This document shows, in pieces, positions 8,522-16,346 of a stretch of 64,000 nucleotides of DNA. The DNA comes from Candidatus Saccharibacteria bacterium (GTDB taxonomy: Bacteria > Patescibacteriota > Saccharimonadia > Saccharimonadales > Saccharimonadaceae): contig CP064991.1 of NCBI GenBank assembly GCA_016699895.1, positions 372,001 to 436,000 on the forward strand, given 5' to 3'. The notes beneath the pieces were generated by a model, which saw nothing but the letters and a program-made list of their open reading frames with translations, did no database searches and had not been told where the DNA came from. The position numbers and the translations under genes are program-made. Numbering within the stretch: position 1 is the stretch's first letter; the number at the start of each line of letters is the position of its first letter.

Positions 8522-8893
8522 ATGGACAAAATCATCATTGTTGTCGGCGCCGTTATTGTAACCAGCTTTATTCTATGGTGGTTCTTTGGAAAACGCAAAA
8601 CAACTGAAACGGAGGCAAATATGTCAGATCATAGCCAAGAAGTAACCGTGACGGTAAAGGGCGGCTATACGCCAAATACGGTCGTGCTAAAACAAGGTGT
8701 GCCGGCCAAGATTGTCTTTGACCGCAAAGACCCGTCAGGCTGTTTTAATGAGGTGGTATTTCCAGATTTTGGCATCCATGAAACATTGCCAGTTAATGAG
8801 TCCTACCCGATCGAGATCGATACGAGCAAACCAGGCGAATACCAGTACGCCTGCGGCATGAACATGTTCCACGGCAAGGTGGTGATCAAATAA
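8522..8893 (+). CDS. Membrane-anchored cupredoxin-like protein (123 aa)
   Basis: One transmembrane helix (about 4-22) is followed by a cupredoxin-type beta domain. Candidate copper ligands are Cys74 and the C-terminal cluster Cys111, Met113, Met115 and His117. The stop is immediately followed by the ATG of a copper P-type ATPase, so the two form one operon. The likely role is to receive or buffer copper outside the membrane, perhaps in partnership with the ATPase, which has no metal-binding domain of its own. A GAGGGGG ribosome-binding site precedes the ATG. Confidence 0.82.
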   Translation: MDKIIIVVGAVIVTSFILWWFFGKRKTTETEANMSDHSQEVTVTVKGGYTPNTVVLKQGVPAKIVFDRKDPSGCFNEVVFPDFGIHETLPVNESYPIEIDTSKPGEYQYACGMNMFHGKVVIK

Positions 8894-10798
8894 ATGAGCG
8901 TTAAAAGTCGCTTTGTTATTTCGCTACTATGCTCTCTGCCGATGGCGTTCGAGATGATGGCGCGTCCGCTGTTTGGCTGGGAGCTGCCGGGTCATACCTA
9001 TACGATGTTTGCCTTGACGACAGTCGTCATGATAATCGGTGCGTGGCCATTTATTCGTACAGCGATGGCGGCCTTTCGCAATCACCATGCCAACATGGAT
9101 ACGCTGATTGCCATCGGCACGTCAACTGCCTATATCTATAGCATGTACGCCATGCTGAATCACCAACCGGTGTTTTTTGAAGTGGCAGCGTTCGTGATCA
9201 CTTTTATTTTATTAGGCCAACTGTTCGAGGAGATGACCAAAGGTCGCGCTAATAGTGCGATCGAAAAATTACTGGTCTTGCAAGCCAAAGATGCCGAAGT
9301 GTTGCGTGGTGGCAAGTTAGTTCAGATTCCGCTCACGGAGATTGTAGTTGGTGACATTGTGCAGGTCAAGCCCGGACAAAAGATCGCGGTGGACGGCGTC
9401 ATCGTCGAGGGCTCATCGACGATCGACGAGGCAATGGTGACCGGAGAGAGTCTGCCAGTTAGCAAAAAAGTAGGTGATACCGTGATCGGTTCGACCATCA
9501 ACAAAACTGGCATGTTCATGTTCCAGGCAACCAAGGTTGGTCATGACACCTTGCTAGCTCAGATTGTTGAGCTGGTGAAAAAGGCTCAGGTCAGCCGCGC
9601 GCCAATCCAGAAAACGGTCGATACCATCTCGAATATTTTTGTGCCTACCGTTCTCATTATCGCTATCCTCACGTTTGTCGTTTGGCACGTATTGTTGGAT
9701 GCGGATATTGCGACTGCTATGCTGTATGCGGTCGCGGTCATTATTATTGCCTGCCCGTGCGCATTAGGCTTGGCGACACCAACGGCGCTGATGGTCGGGA
9801 CGGGTCGCGGGGCAAAAATGGGCATTATCATTAAAAATGGCGAGGTTCTCGAGGCCGCTCATGACATCCAGACCGTTATATTTGATAAAACTGGCACAAT
9901 TACCCTTGGTAAACCAGTTGTAACTGATGTTGTTGGTGATGAAAAAGCAGTTTTGCAGCTAGCGGCCAGCCTAGAGCACGCATCGGAGCATCCACTGGCA
10001 GCAGCGATTTTGGATAAAGCTAGCGAGCTAGGTATCGAACCTAAAAAGGTGACTAAATTCCGAGCGCTCGAGGGCCGAGGTGTGAGTGCGGAGATAGACG
10101 GCGCGCTGACCTTTATCGGCAATGGGACATTGCTCCCAGGCAAACTTGACACCACATTAGAAAAGGAAATGCAGCGTCTACAGGATGAGGCAAAAACCGT
10201 CGTCATTGTTGGCAGCAAAAACAAAGCCACTGGTCTGATCGCCATCCAGGACACGCCAAAAGATACGTCGACTGCAGCGATCGCTACGCTCAAAAAACGA
10301 GGATATCACACCATTATGATCACGGGCGACAATGAACGCGTGGCGCGAGCTATCGCCGACCAGGTTGGTATCAACGAAGTAGTTGCCGAGGTTCTGCCGA
10401 GCGACAAAGCTGACCATGTAGCGTCGCTACAATCCCGCGGCAAAGTGGCATTCGTGGGTGACGGTATCAACGATGCACCGGCCCTAGCGGCGGCAGATCT
10501 CGGCATTGCTATGGGTTCCGGTACGGATATAGCGATTGAATCCGGCGGTATCGTGCTAGTCAAAAATGACCTGCGAGACATCGTGACGGCACTCGCTCTC
10601 AGTCAAAAGACATTTAATCGCATCAAACTCAACCTGTTCTGGGCGTTTATCTACAATGTTATCGGTATACCGATCGCTGCCGGGGTGTTCGTTTGGGTAG
10701 GGCTCAAACTCAGTCCAGAGCTGGCTGGCCTAGCCATGGCATTTAGTTCGGTATCGGTCGTCTCGAGCTCGTTACTGCTCAATCGGGTGAAACTGTAA
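8894..10798 (+). CDS. copA: Copper-translocating P-type ATPase (634 aa)
   Basis: This P1B-type ATPase has the intramembrane CPC motif (about residues 287-289), DKTGT with the phosphorylated Asp (about 331), the EHPLAAAI His-Pro motif (about 366) and GDGINDAPAL (about 522). It probably exports Cu+ from the cytoplasm. The N-terminal heavy-metal-associated domain of most CopA proteins is missing; the protein starts directly with the membrane helices. The adjoining cupredoxin-like gene is in the same operon. The family could also include silver or zinc pumps, but CPC and the cupredoxin favour copper. A strong terminator follows. Confidence 0.93.
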   Translation: MSVKSRFVISLLCSLPMAFEMMARPLFGWELPGHTYTMFALTTVVMIIGAWPFIRTAMAAFRNHHANMDTLIAIGTSTAYIYSMYAMLNHQPVFFEVAAFVITFILLGQLFEEMTKGRANSAIEKLLVLQAKDAEVLRGGKLVQIPLTEIVVGDIVQVKPGQKIAVDGVIVEGSSTIDEAMVTGESLPVSKKVGDTVIGSTINKTGMFMFQATKVGHDTLLAQIVELVKKAQVSRAPIQKTVDTISNIFVPTVLIIAILTFVVWHVLLDADIATAMLYAVAVIIIACPCALGLATPTALMVGTGRGAKMGIIIKNGEVLEAAHDIQTVIFDKTGTITLGKPVVTDVVGDEKAVLQLAASLEHASEHPLAAAILDKASELGIEPKKVTKFRALEGRGVSAEIDGALTFIGNGTLLPGKLDTTLEKEMQRLQDEAKTVVIVGSKNKATGLIAIQDTPKDTSTAAIATLKKRGYHTIMITGDNERVARAIADQVGINEVVAEVLPSDKADHVASLQSRGKVAFVGDGINDAPALAAADLGIAMGSGTDIAIESGGIVLVKNDLRDIVTALALSQKTFNRIKLNLFWAFIYNVIGIPIAAGVFVWVGLKLSPELAGLAMAFSSVSVVSSSLLLNRVKL

Positions 10799-10812
10799 AT
10801 TCATAAATAAAG

Positions 10813-10837
10813 AACTGCCCTCAAAAGGCAGTTTTTC
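10813..10837 (+). terminator. Rho-independent terminator after the copper operon
   Basis: AACTGCC (10813-10819) and GGCAGTT (10827-10833) form a 7-bp stem with a 7-nt loop, followed by a T run. Confidence 0.85.
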
Positions 10838-10853
10838 TATTTAATTCAGATTT

Positions 10854-10930
10854 TGGAGGGCCCACCGGGACTTGAACCCGGGACACCAAGCTTAAGAGGC
10901 TCGTGCTCTAACCAACTGAGCTATAGGCCC
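10854..10930 (-). tRNA. tRNA-Lys(CTT)
   Basis: The 77-nt cloverleaf has acceptor GGGCCTA/TGGGCCC, anticodon loop CTCTTAA, T-loop TTCAAGT and encoded CCA. Confidence 0.93.
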
Positions 10931-11000
10931 GTAACCAGCCTAGATTATACACTAGACTGGGTGTAATTTCAATCTCTGTTGCGCTGTCGGATCAATCTGT

Positions 11001-11006
11001 TACAAT
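11001..11006 (+). promoter_or_regulatory. -10 box of tRNA-Arg
   Basis: TACAAT lies 11 nt before the tRNA 5' end, with a partial -35 (TTGCGC, 10979-10984) at 16-bp spacing. Confidence 0.5.
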
Positions 11007-11017
11007 AGATATGTTGC

Positions 11018-11094
11018 GCACCCGTAGCTCAGCGGATTAGAGTACTTGGCTTCGAACCAAGTGGTCGCAGGTTCGAATCCTGCCGGGTGTACCA
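11018..11094 (+). tRNA. tRNA-Arg(TCG)
   Basis: The 77-nt cloverleaf has acceptor GCACCCG/CGGGTGT (one G-U pair), anticodon loop CTTCGAA, T-loop TTCGAAT and encoded CCA. folD begins 28 nt later on the same strand, so read-through transcription is likely. Confidence 0.95.
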
Positions 11095-11122
11095 GAAATT
11101 ATTTCAGATAGGTATTTCCCCA

Positions 11123-11932
11123 ATGACAAAGATATTAAATGGCCGTGATTTAGCTGATTTCATAAAGGAGCGTCAAGCCCACCAGGTGCGCGGGTTGATT
11201 CAGCATGACCATGTTCGTCCTAAACTAGCCATTATTCAAACGATCGATAATCCCGTGATTGATACCTATGTTCGACTGAAAAAGGCCTACGGCGCGGATA
11301 TTTTGATTGATGTCGATGTGCATAAAATCCCTCAGTCCGAGGCGATAGCGTTAGTGGCGCGGCTCAACCAAGACGACACAGTGCATGGCATCATTATTCA
11401 ATTACCACTAGAAAACCCAGAGGAAACGAGTCAGATCGTTGATGCGGTCGATCCAGCCAAAGATGTCGATGGTCTGGGCGCGGGTGCGATCCTAGATCCA
11501 GCGACGCCGATGGCGATCAATTGGTTGCTGGCTGGGTATAATGTAGAATTACGCGGTAAAAACATTGTCATTGTTGGCAACGGTCGTCTCGTTGGAGCGC
11601 CGCTGGCGCGCATGTGGCGTAATAGTAATTTAGCAGTTACAGTACTCGATTCTAGTAGCAACGATCCGGAACAAATCAAGGACGCTGATGTGATCGTGGC
11701 GGCAACTGGTGTGCCTGGTTTAATCAAAAGTGATGATGTCAAAACAGGCGCGGTCGTCATAGACGCTGGCACCGCCTCCGAACAGGGGAAAATTGTCGGT
11801 GACGTCGATCCTGAGTTGCGCGACAGGTCAGATATTACGATTACGCCCGAAAAGGGCGGCGTTGGGCCGCTCACCATCACGGCACTATTTGATAATGTAA
11901 TTCGTGCGGCTAGATCGACGGTCAAAGACTAA
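11123..11932 (+). CDS. folD: Bifunctional methylenetetrahydrofolate dehydrogenase/cyclohydrolase (269 aa)
   Basis: FolD interconverts 5,10-methylene-, methenyl- and 10-formyl-tetrahydrofolate. Family signatures are present: YVRLKKAYG with the catalytic Lys (about residue 54), VHGIIIQLPL, PAKDVDGL with the substrate-binding Asp, the nucleotide-binding loop IVGNGRLVGAPL, and C-terminal TPEKGGVGPLT. I start at the ATG at 11123 (MTKILNGR); the frame opens inside tRNA-Arg, which cannot be coding. The last bases overlap the stop of the convergent receiver gene. Confidence 0.95.
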   Translation: MTKILNGRDLADFIKERQAHQVRGLIQHDHVRPKLAIIQTIDNPVIDTYVRLKKAYGADILIDVDVHKIPQSEAIALVARLNQDDTVHGIIIQLPLENPEETSQIVDAVDPAKDVDGLGAGAILDPATPMAINWLLAGYNVELRGKNIVIVGNGRLVGAPLARMWRNSNLAVTVLDSSSNDPEQIKDADVIVAATGVPGLIKSDDVKTGAVVIDAGTASEQGKIVGDVDPELRDRSDITITPEKGGVGPLTITALFDNVIRAARSTVKD

Positions 11933-12321
11933 TCGGCAGTTGGGGCAATCCCGAGGATGTTTTTGATTTGCTCGACGACTTGGCGTGGCGTCAGGTCGGC
12001 TTTGACGATATAGTGTTCAACACCTAGGGCATCCAGTTCACGCGGGGCTTCTTGTTGGCCTATATTCGTTAGGATAATAACCGGAATATCTTGTCCACCT
12101 GGTAATGCCCTAATATTGCGCAGGGCAGTAGCGCCGTCCATTTCGGGCAGTTGAATGTCTAATAGAATAATGTCAGGCTGGTGGGCTGCGACCATAGGAA
12201 CGCCGTCCTTGCCGTTGGCTGCGACGTTAACGTCGAACCCTTCGGACTCGAGTTTCATGCGGTACATTTGGGCTATCATCAAATCGTCTTCGACAATGGC
12301 AATCCTTGTTATAGTGCTCAT
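11929..12321 (-). CDS. Stand-alone response-regulator receiver domain (130 aa)
   Basis: The product is a single CheY-like domain: acidic pocket Glu11-Asp12-Asp13, phospho-acceptor Asp55 (IILLDIQLPEMDG), Thr85 and Lys107 are all present, so it should be phosphorylatable. There is no output domain, and no histidine kinase gene lies in this window. It may work by protein-protein contact. TATACT (12329-12334) ends 7 nt before the second of two adjacent ATGs, which I take as the leaderless start. Confidence 0.9.
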   Translation of the reverse strand: MSTITRIAIVEDDLMIAQMYRMKLESEGFDVNVAANGKDGVPMVAAHQPDIILLDIQLPEMDGATALRNIRALPGGQDIPVIILTNIGQQEAPRELDALGVEHYIVKADLTPRQVVEQIKNILGIAPTAD

Positions 12322-12344
12322 GCCCATTAGTATACCAGATCTAA

Positions 12345-12563
12345 TTATTTAGTTATAGCGATGATGCCTTGAATGACGAGGAACAAGACCGCCGCAACGA
12401 TCAATGTCGTGATTGAAACAGTTCGCAAAAACTTTTTATGATCATGGATCCATTGGCCAAAATCACTGCGAACGACAGCTTCAACTTTGTGGACTCTGAC
12501 CGTATTATCGGTCTTTGCGGCGCCCGAATACTTTTTGTTACGTTTCTTTGACGTTTTTCCCAT
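12345..12563 (-). CDS. Small basic membrane protein (72 aa)
   Basis: A lysine-rich N-terminus (KTSKKRNKKYSG), a short soluble stretch and one C-terminal helix (about residues 49-69) make a tail-anchored protein with the basic part in the cytoplasm. TAAAAT (12570-12575) lies 6 nt before the ATG, predicting a leaderless mRNA and supporting a real gene. It is divergent from tRNA-Glu. The function is unknown. Confidence 0.65.
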   Translation of the reverse strand: MGKTSKKRNKKYSGAAKTDNTVRVHKVEAVVRSDFGQWIHDHKKFLRTVSITTLIVAAVLFLVIQGIIAITK

Positions 12564-12571
12564 AAAACTAT

Positions 12572-12600
12572 TTTACCACAAACCGAGTGTATGGTATAAT
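12572..12600 (+). promoter_or_regulatory. Promoter of tRNA-Glu
   Basis: TTTACC (12572-12577), a 17-bp spacer and TATAAT (12595-12600) precede tRNA-Glu by 18 nt. It overlaps the -10 box of the divergent small membrane protein gene. Confidence 0.6.
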
Positions 12601-12618
12601 ATCGGACGGACTCTCCGC

Positions 12619-12693
12619 GGTCTCATCGTCTAACGGTTAGGACACCAGGTTTTCATCCTGGCAATCGGGGTTCGATTCCCCGTGAGATCACCA
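12619..12693 (+). tRNA. tRNA-Glu(TTC)
   Basis: The 75-nt cloverleaf has acceptor GGTCTCA/TGAGATC, anticodon loop TTTTCAT, T-loop TTCGATT and encoded CCA. The pyruvate kinase gene begins 40 nt downstream on the same strand. Confidence 0.95.
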
Positions 12694-12732
12694 GAGTTTA
12701 TAGAAAAATTTATTTTTTAAGGAAAGGCTCTC

Positions 12733-14163
12733 ATGTCAAACAAACTAACTATGAAAAATACCAAGATCTTGGCTACCATTGGGCCGGCTGTTGATAGCCA
12801 GGAAAAAATCGCAGCTCTGATCGATGCCGGTGTCAATGGCTGCCGTATGAACTTTAGCCACGGCAACCCCGAAGAGCGCAATATGCAGTTCCAATGGATT
12901 CGTGAATATTCTGCCAAAGTTGGCAAGCACGTCGCGATTCTGCAGGATTTGCAAGGGCCAAAGATTCGCATCGGTCAATTAAAGGACGATATGCAATTTG
13001 ATATCGAGGCTGGTGATGAAATCGGTTTGACCTATGGTATCGAACATGACGGCGGCAATAATCTGCCTTCACAGTTCGATCTGAGCCAAGGCGCCAAACC
13101 TGGCGAGAGGATTTATTTGTTTGATGGTAGAATCAAAACCATTGTTGAACGCATCGAAGGTGCAACGGTCTGGGTCAGAGCTGAAAATAGCGGCTACGTG
13201 ATTAGCCGAAAATCTATTAATTTGCCCGATACCAATTTCGATCAGGGTCAGATTTTAACCGAAAAAGACATTGCCGACCTCGAATGGGGTGCTGACAAAG
13301 ATTTTGATTACCTAGCAGTGAGCTTTATCCACAAAGCCTCTGATCTCGATTATATCCGTCAAATAATGGCTGATCGTGGTATCGATCGTCCGTTGATTAC
13401 GAAACTCGAGACTAAAATGGGTGCTGATCCAGATAATCTAGAAGACATCGTAAAGAAATCTGATGGCGTTATGGTGGCTCGCGGTGATCTATCGACCGAA
13501 GCCGGTCTAGAGGTTGTTCCGGTTGTCCAGCGCAAGATTATTGCCTTGTGCCAAAAACACTGCAAGCTCAGTATTGTTGCGACCCAGATGATGGCTAGCA
13601 TGGTGGATAATCCAGAGCCAACCCGTGCCGAGGTGAGCGATGTTGCGACGGCTGCGATCGAGGGTGCTGATGTCGTCATGTTATCAGAGGAAACTGCTAT
13701 GGGTCATTACCCAATCGAGGCAGTCCAGGCTATGAAGAAGACGATTCTCTACGCCCAGGAACATCTACCGGTCAATCCACTGTATGTTCGCGAAGGTAGT
13801 GACGTGTATCGTGATTCAATCGCTGAATCGGCAGTTATGATGGCCCAGCGAACCGAGGCTGACGCGATCGTTGTTGAGACTTCGTCTGGCAAAATGGCTA
13901 GAAATATCGCTATTCATCGTCCAAAATGTCCGATTTTGGCAGTTGCTCCGAGTGATCGTGTCGCTAACCAGACCTCATTACTCTATGCGACGCATGGTTT
14001 TTATGGCCAAGCTGGCGAGGGTGTCGCGGTGGCGCAGAGATTATTTGACGAAGGATTCTTTGGTAAAGACCCTGCAACCATTATTGTTGTTAGGCGTTCG
14101 CCAGAGACTGCTCAGTCATCAATCGCTAACACGATACAGCTACAGGTTTTAGGTGCTCAATAA
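12733..14163 (+). CDS. pyk: Pyruvate kinase (476 aa)
   Basis: Pyruvate kinase makes ATP and pyruvate from phosphoenolpyruvate and ADP. The family motifs follow in order: KILATIGPA, GCRMNFSHG, LQDLQGPKIRIG, KLETKMGADPDNLEDI, VMVARGDLS and PTRAEVSDVATAAIEGADVV. Length matches bacterial enzymes. The ATG has an AAGGAAAGG ribosome-binding site. It may be co-transcribed with tRNA-Glu upstream; pgk follows 55 nt later with its own -10 box. Together with pgk and tpiA it shows a working lower glycolysis, probably the main ATP source of this fermenter. Confidence 0.97.
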   Translation: MSNKLTMKNTKILATIGPAVDSQEKIAALIDAGVNGCRMNFSHGNPEERNMQFQWIREYSAKVGKHVAILQDLQGPKIRIGQLKDDMQFDIEAGDEIGLTYGIEHDGGNNLPSQFDLSQGAKPGERIYLFDGRIKTIVERIEGATVWVRAENSGYVISRKSINLPDTNFDQGQILTEKDIADLEWGADKDFDYLAVSFIHKASDLDYIRQIMADRGIDRPLITKLETKMGADPDNLEDIVKKSDGVMVARGDLSTEAGLEVVPVVQRKIIALCQKHCKLSIVATQMMASMVDNPEPTRAEVSDVATAAIEGADVVMLSEETAMGHYPIEAVQAMKKTILYAQEHLPVNPLYVREGSDVYRDSIAESAVMMAQRTEADAIVVETSSGKMARNIAIHRPKCPILAVAPSDRVANQTSLLYATHGFYGQAGEGVAVAQRLFDEGFFGKDPATIIVVRRSPETAQSSIANTIQLQVLGAQ

Positions 14164-14218
14164 ATAGCTAAAATTACCATAAACTGATACAATAAACATA
14201 TAATTCGGAAAGGTATAG

Positions 14219-15445
14219 GTGGGAATAACATTTCCTTATAAAACGGTGCGTGACGTCGATGTTCAGGGCAAACAAATCCTGATGCGTGTTGACTATAATG
14301 TGCCACTCGGCAAAGATGGCTCGATAGCTGATGATTTTCGTATTACCGCGAGTCTGCCGACGATTCGCTATCTGTTGAAACGGGGTGCCAGGTTAGTTTT
14401 GATGTCGCATCTAGGTCGTCCGGATGGTCAGGTAAAACCGGAGTTCAGTCTGGAGTCGGTAGCCGCTAATTTGTCTCATCAATTAGATCGACCAGTTAAA
14501 TTTGTGTCTGATTGTGTCGGTGATGTGGCGAGCGTTGCGACGAAAAACATGGCAGCTGGCGACGTAGTGTTACTCGAAAACCTCCGCTTTCATGCTGAGG
14601 AAGAGACCAACGATCGTACTTTTGCCGCAGATCTAGCGAAGAGTTCGCATGCGAGCTTGTTCGTTCAGGATGGCTTTGGTGTCGTGCATCGGGCGCATGC
14701 TTCGACCGCTGCGATTACGGAGTTTTTGCCGAGTGTTTCTGGGCTGTTGCTCGAAAGGGAATATCTGGAAATCGAGAAAGCCATCAAGGATCCGAATCGC
14801 CCCTTGACTGCAGTTTTGGGTGGCGCGAAAATTAGCGACAAGATCCCGCTCGTTAAAAAATTCGTCGAGATTGCTGATACCATTGTCGTGGGCGGTGCTA
14901 TGGCGAGCAATTTTTTGAAATATCTCGGTTATAACGTGGCTGATAGTTTGGTCGAGCCGGATGTCGACAATGTAGTAAAAGATATTCTAGATGCTGCGCA
15001 TAGTAAGTTTGGGGCTGAATTTCATCAACGATTTATTTTGCCAATTGATGTAGCAGTGGCGGAACATGGTGATGAAAATGAACCTAGGCTAGAGATGCCT
15101 GTTGATGCTGTACATGGCGACATGAAGATTCTTGATATAGGCGCAAAAACCATTGACCGAATCAGTCTCGCAGCAGTCGAATCAGGTACAGTGATTTGGA
15201 ATGGAACACTTGGCGTGGCTGAGCGGGCAAATTTCGCGCATGGCTCGGCTCGTTTAGCGCTAGCACTCGCCACGCACCCTCACATCGTGAGTATTATCGG
15301 TGGCGGCGATACAGCTGATTTTGTCCGTAGCTGGGATGCTCTAAAAGGTGGCTCATTTACCCATGTCTCAACGGGCGGTGGCGCTAGTCTCGAATTGATG
15401 TCTGGTGATACCTTGCCTGGTATCGCGGCACTGTTGCCGAAATAA
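14219..15445 (+). CDS. pgk: Phosphoglycerate kinase (408 aa)
   Basis: PGK transfers phosphate from 1,3-bisphosphoglycerate to ADP. RVDYNVPL near the N-terminus, SHLGRPDG, GGAKISDKIPLV and C-terminal GGGDTADF with STGGGASLELM are the substrate and nucleotide loops of the family. The GTG at 14219 has a GGAAAGG site (14207-14213) and a TACAAT box (14188-14193) upstream. The stop lies only 15 nt before the left inverted repeat of the GC-rich island. Confidence 0.96.
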   Translation: MGITFPYKTVRDVDVQGKQILMRVDYNVPLGKDGSIADDFRITASLPTIRYLLKRGARLVLMSHLGRPDGQVKPEFSLESVAANLSHQLDRPVKFVSDCVGDVASVATKNMAAGDVVLLENLRFHAEEETNDRTFAADLAKSSHASLFVQDGFGVVHRAHASTAAITEFLPSVSGLLLEREYLEIEKAIKDPNRPLTAVLGGAKISDKIPLVKKFVEIADTIVVGGAMASNFLKYLGYNVADSLVEPDVDNVVKDILDAAHSKFGAEFHQRFILPIDVAVAEHGDENEPRLEMPVDAVHGDMKILDIGAKTIDRISLAAVESGTVIWNGTLGVAERANFAHGSARLALALATHPHIVSIIGGGDTADFVRSWDALKGGSFTHVSTGGGASLELMSGDTLPGIAALLPK

Positions 15446-15460
15446 GGTCAGTAGATCTGT

Positions 15461-15479
15461 AGACAAGCAAGCATGACAG
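15461..15479 (+). repeat. Left inverted repeat of the GC-rich island
   Basis: AGACAAGCAAGCATGACAG matches the reverse complement of 16213-16231 at 17 of 19 positions. With its partner it brackets a 771-bp segment of unusual composition. Confidence 0.6.
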
Positions 15480-15482
15480 TCG

Positions 15483-15604
15483 TGACGGAGCGAAAGCTCA
15501 ACGTCGTTATAGGTATAGCTAGGGGGAGGAGAAGCGGCCGAAGCCGAGGCTGGGTGAGATGTTCTAGGAAACCGACGATGGTCTCCGTTTGTCTCGCCCA
15601 GCCT
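15483..15604 (-). ncRNA. Structured RNA region at the 3' end of the island
   Basis: Three hairpins are visible. GAGC-GAAA-GCTC is enclosed by GACG/CGTC (15483-15505). CGGC-TTCG-GCCG lies at 15535-15546 (read on the minus strand). A 13-bp stem, AGGCTGGGTGAGA (15547-15559) with TCTCGCCCAGCCT (15592-15604), has a smaller nested hairpin in its loop. They could form the 3' end of the transcript of the two small genes, or an independent RNA. It resembles no RNase P, tmRNA or SRP signature that I know. Confidence 0.4.
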
Positions 15605-15618
15605 GGCTGGTCGGCTGT

Positions 15619-15870
15619 TCAGGTGTTCGCTGCGCTCCAGCGAGCCACCTCGTTGAATGCGACGGCCTCCAGAGCGTGGAGGTTAGTTCCGGCCGAAGGC
15701 CGCAGTACGACCCTTGCTGTGTTGTCGTCGAGCACGCTGAGCGACTCCCCGGACAGTACCTCGAACAGGTGCCCACCGCATTCCTCGGCCTTCGGACCGA
15801 CGACTGTGACGAGCAAAAATCGCCCGTTGTCATCGGCCTTGTACTCATACTGGGAGTAGCTGACACTCAT
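15619..15870 (-). CDS. Small unknown protein, paralogue of its neighbour (83 aa)
   Basis: The product is soluble, without signal or membrane segments. Residues 47-82 align without gaps to residues 59-94 of the upstream neighbour with 13 identities in 36, including DxT, the Arg of VxxR, TxLxxxE and a VAxW..AN ending. It lies 13 nt downstream of that gene and has its own AAGAGGA site, so the two form an operon. GC and G/C-ending codons differ from the surrounding chromosome. I do not recognise the family. Confidence 0.7.
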   Translation of the reverse strand: MSVSYSQYEYKADDNGRFLLVTVVGPKAEECGGHLFEVLSGESLSVLDDNTARVVLRPSAGTNLHALEAVAFNEVARWSAANT

Positions 15871-15883
15871 GTATTCCTCTTCT

Positions 15884-16183
15884 TCAGTCGAGCGACATGC
15901 GGTTGGCGCCGTACCACAGTGCCACGGTGCTGAGGACGAACTTCTCGAATTGTTCGAGGCTCGTCTTGGGCGTCAGTCGGAACGTGACCTGGTAGGTGTC
16001 ATCACCGAGCTTGGTGATGTCGGCCGTTGCATGCCGGTAGTACCGACCGGCGGTGACCTGTGCCGTCAAGTGCGCGGTCAGCTTGAGGCTGTCCGCACCA
16101 CTGGCGGAAGCGACCAGATTGCCCTCGTCATTCAGATACAGGCCGATGCCTCGGATCGACTTGGTGGTGGTTGAATCGGACAT
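15884..16183 (-). CDS. Small unknown protein, paralogue of its neighbour (99 aa)
   Basis: I start at M19 of the open frame (16183), where a strong GAGGAGGG site precedes MSDSTTTKSIRG. The upstream extension would run over that site. The soluble product has an N-terminal stretch with LYLNDEGNLVAS and a C-terminal half shared with the following gene (see that entry). Shared length and pattern suggest an old tandem duplication, possibly giving two subunits of one complex. A TTGACA (16230-16235, minus strand) with a weak downstream TAGGTT might serve as promoter. The family and function are unknown. Confidence 0.7.
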   Translation of the reverse strand: MSDSTTTKSIRGIGLYLNDEGNLVASASGADSLKLTAHLTAQVTAGRYYRHATADITKLGDDTYQVTFRLTPKTSLEQFEKFVLSTVALWYGANRMSLD

Positions 16184-16212
16184 GAACCCTCCTCGGGGTA
16201 GTTGTAACCTAG

Positions 16213-16231
16213 CTGGCATACTTGCTTGTCT
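16213..16231 (-). repeat. Right inverted repeat of the GC-rich island
   Basis: Read on the minus strand it is AGACAAGCAAGTATGCCAG, differing from the left copy at two of 19 positions. It lies in the leader region of the two-gene operon. Confidence 0.6.
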
Positions 16232-16346
16232 TGTCAAAATGCGGCAAGCGGGCGTAGTGATACATAGCTAGTCTTGCTAATAGTTAATTTTATATTAATA
16301 TGAGGTATTTGTCAATACTAGGGCGATCAGTGCTAGAATAGTAGCT

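Larger units (their letters stand above)
15461..16231. mobile_element. Putative small mobile unit: inverted-repeat-bounded GC-rich island
   Basis: The 771-bp segment between pgk and recG has 19-bp imperfect terminal inverted repeats (17/19), higher GC than its surroundings (36 of 60 bases in 15901-15960) and two paralogous small genes with strong ribosome-binding sites. It also carries a structured 3' region. A 3-bp TGT occurs just outside both ends (15458-15460 and 16232-16234) and could be a target duplication, but three bases is weak evidence. No transposase is encoded, so any movement would need one in trans. The mobile nature is inference. Confidence 0.45.

Noticed and set aside
11087..11122. 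Longer N-terminus for FolD
   Set aside because: The extension begins inside tRNA-Arg.
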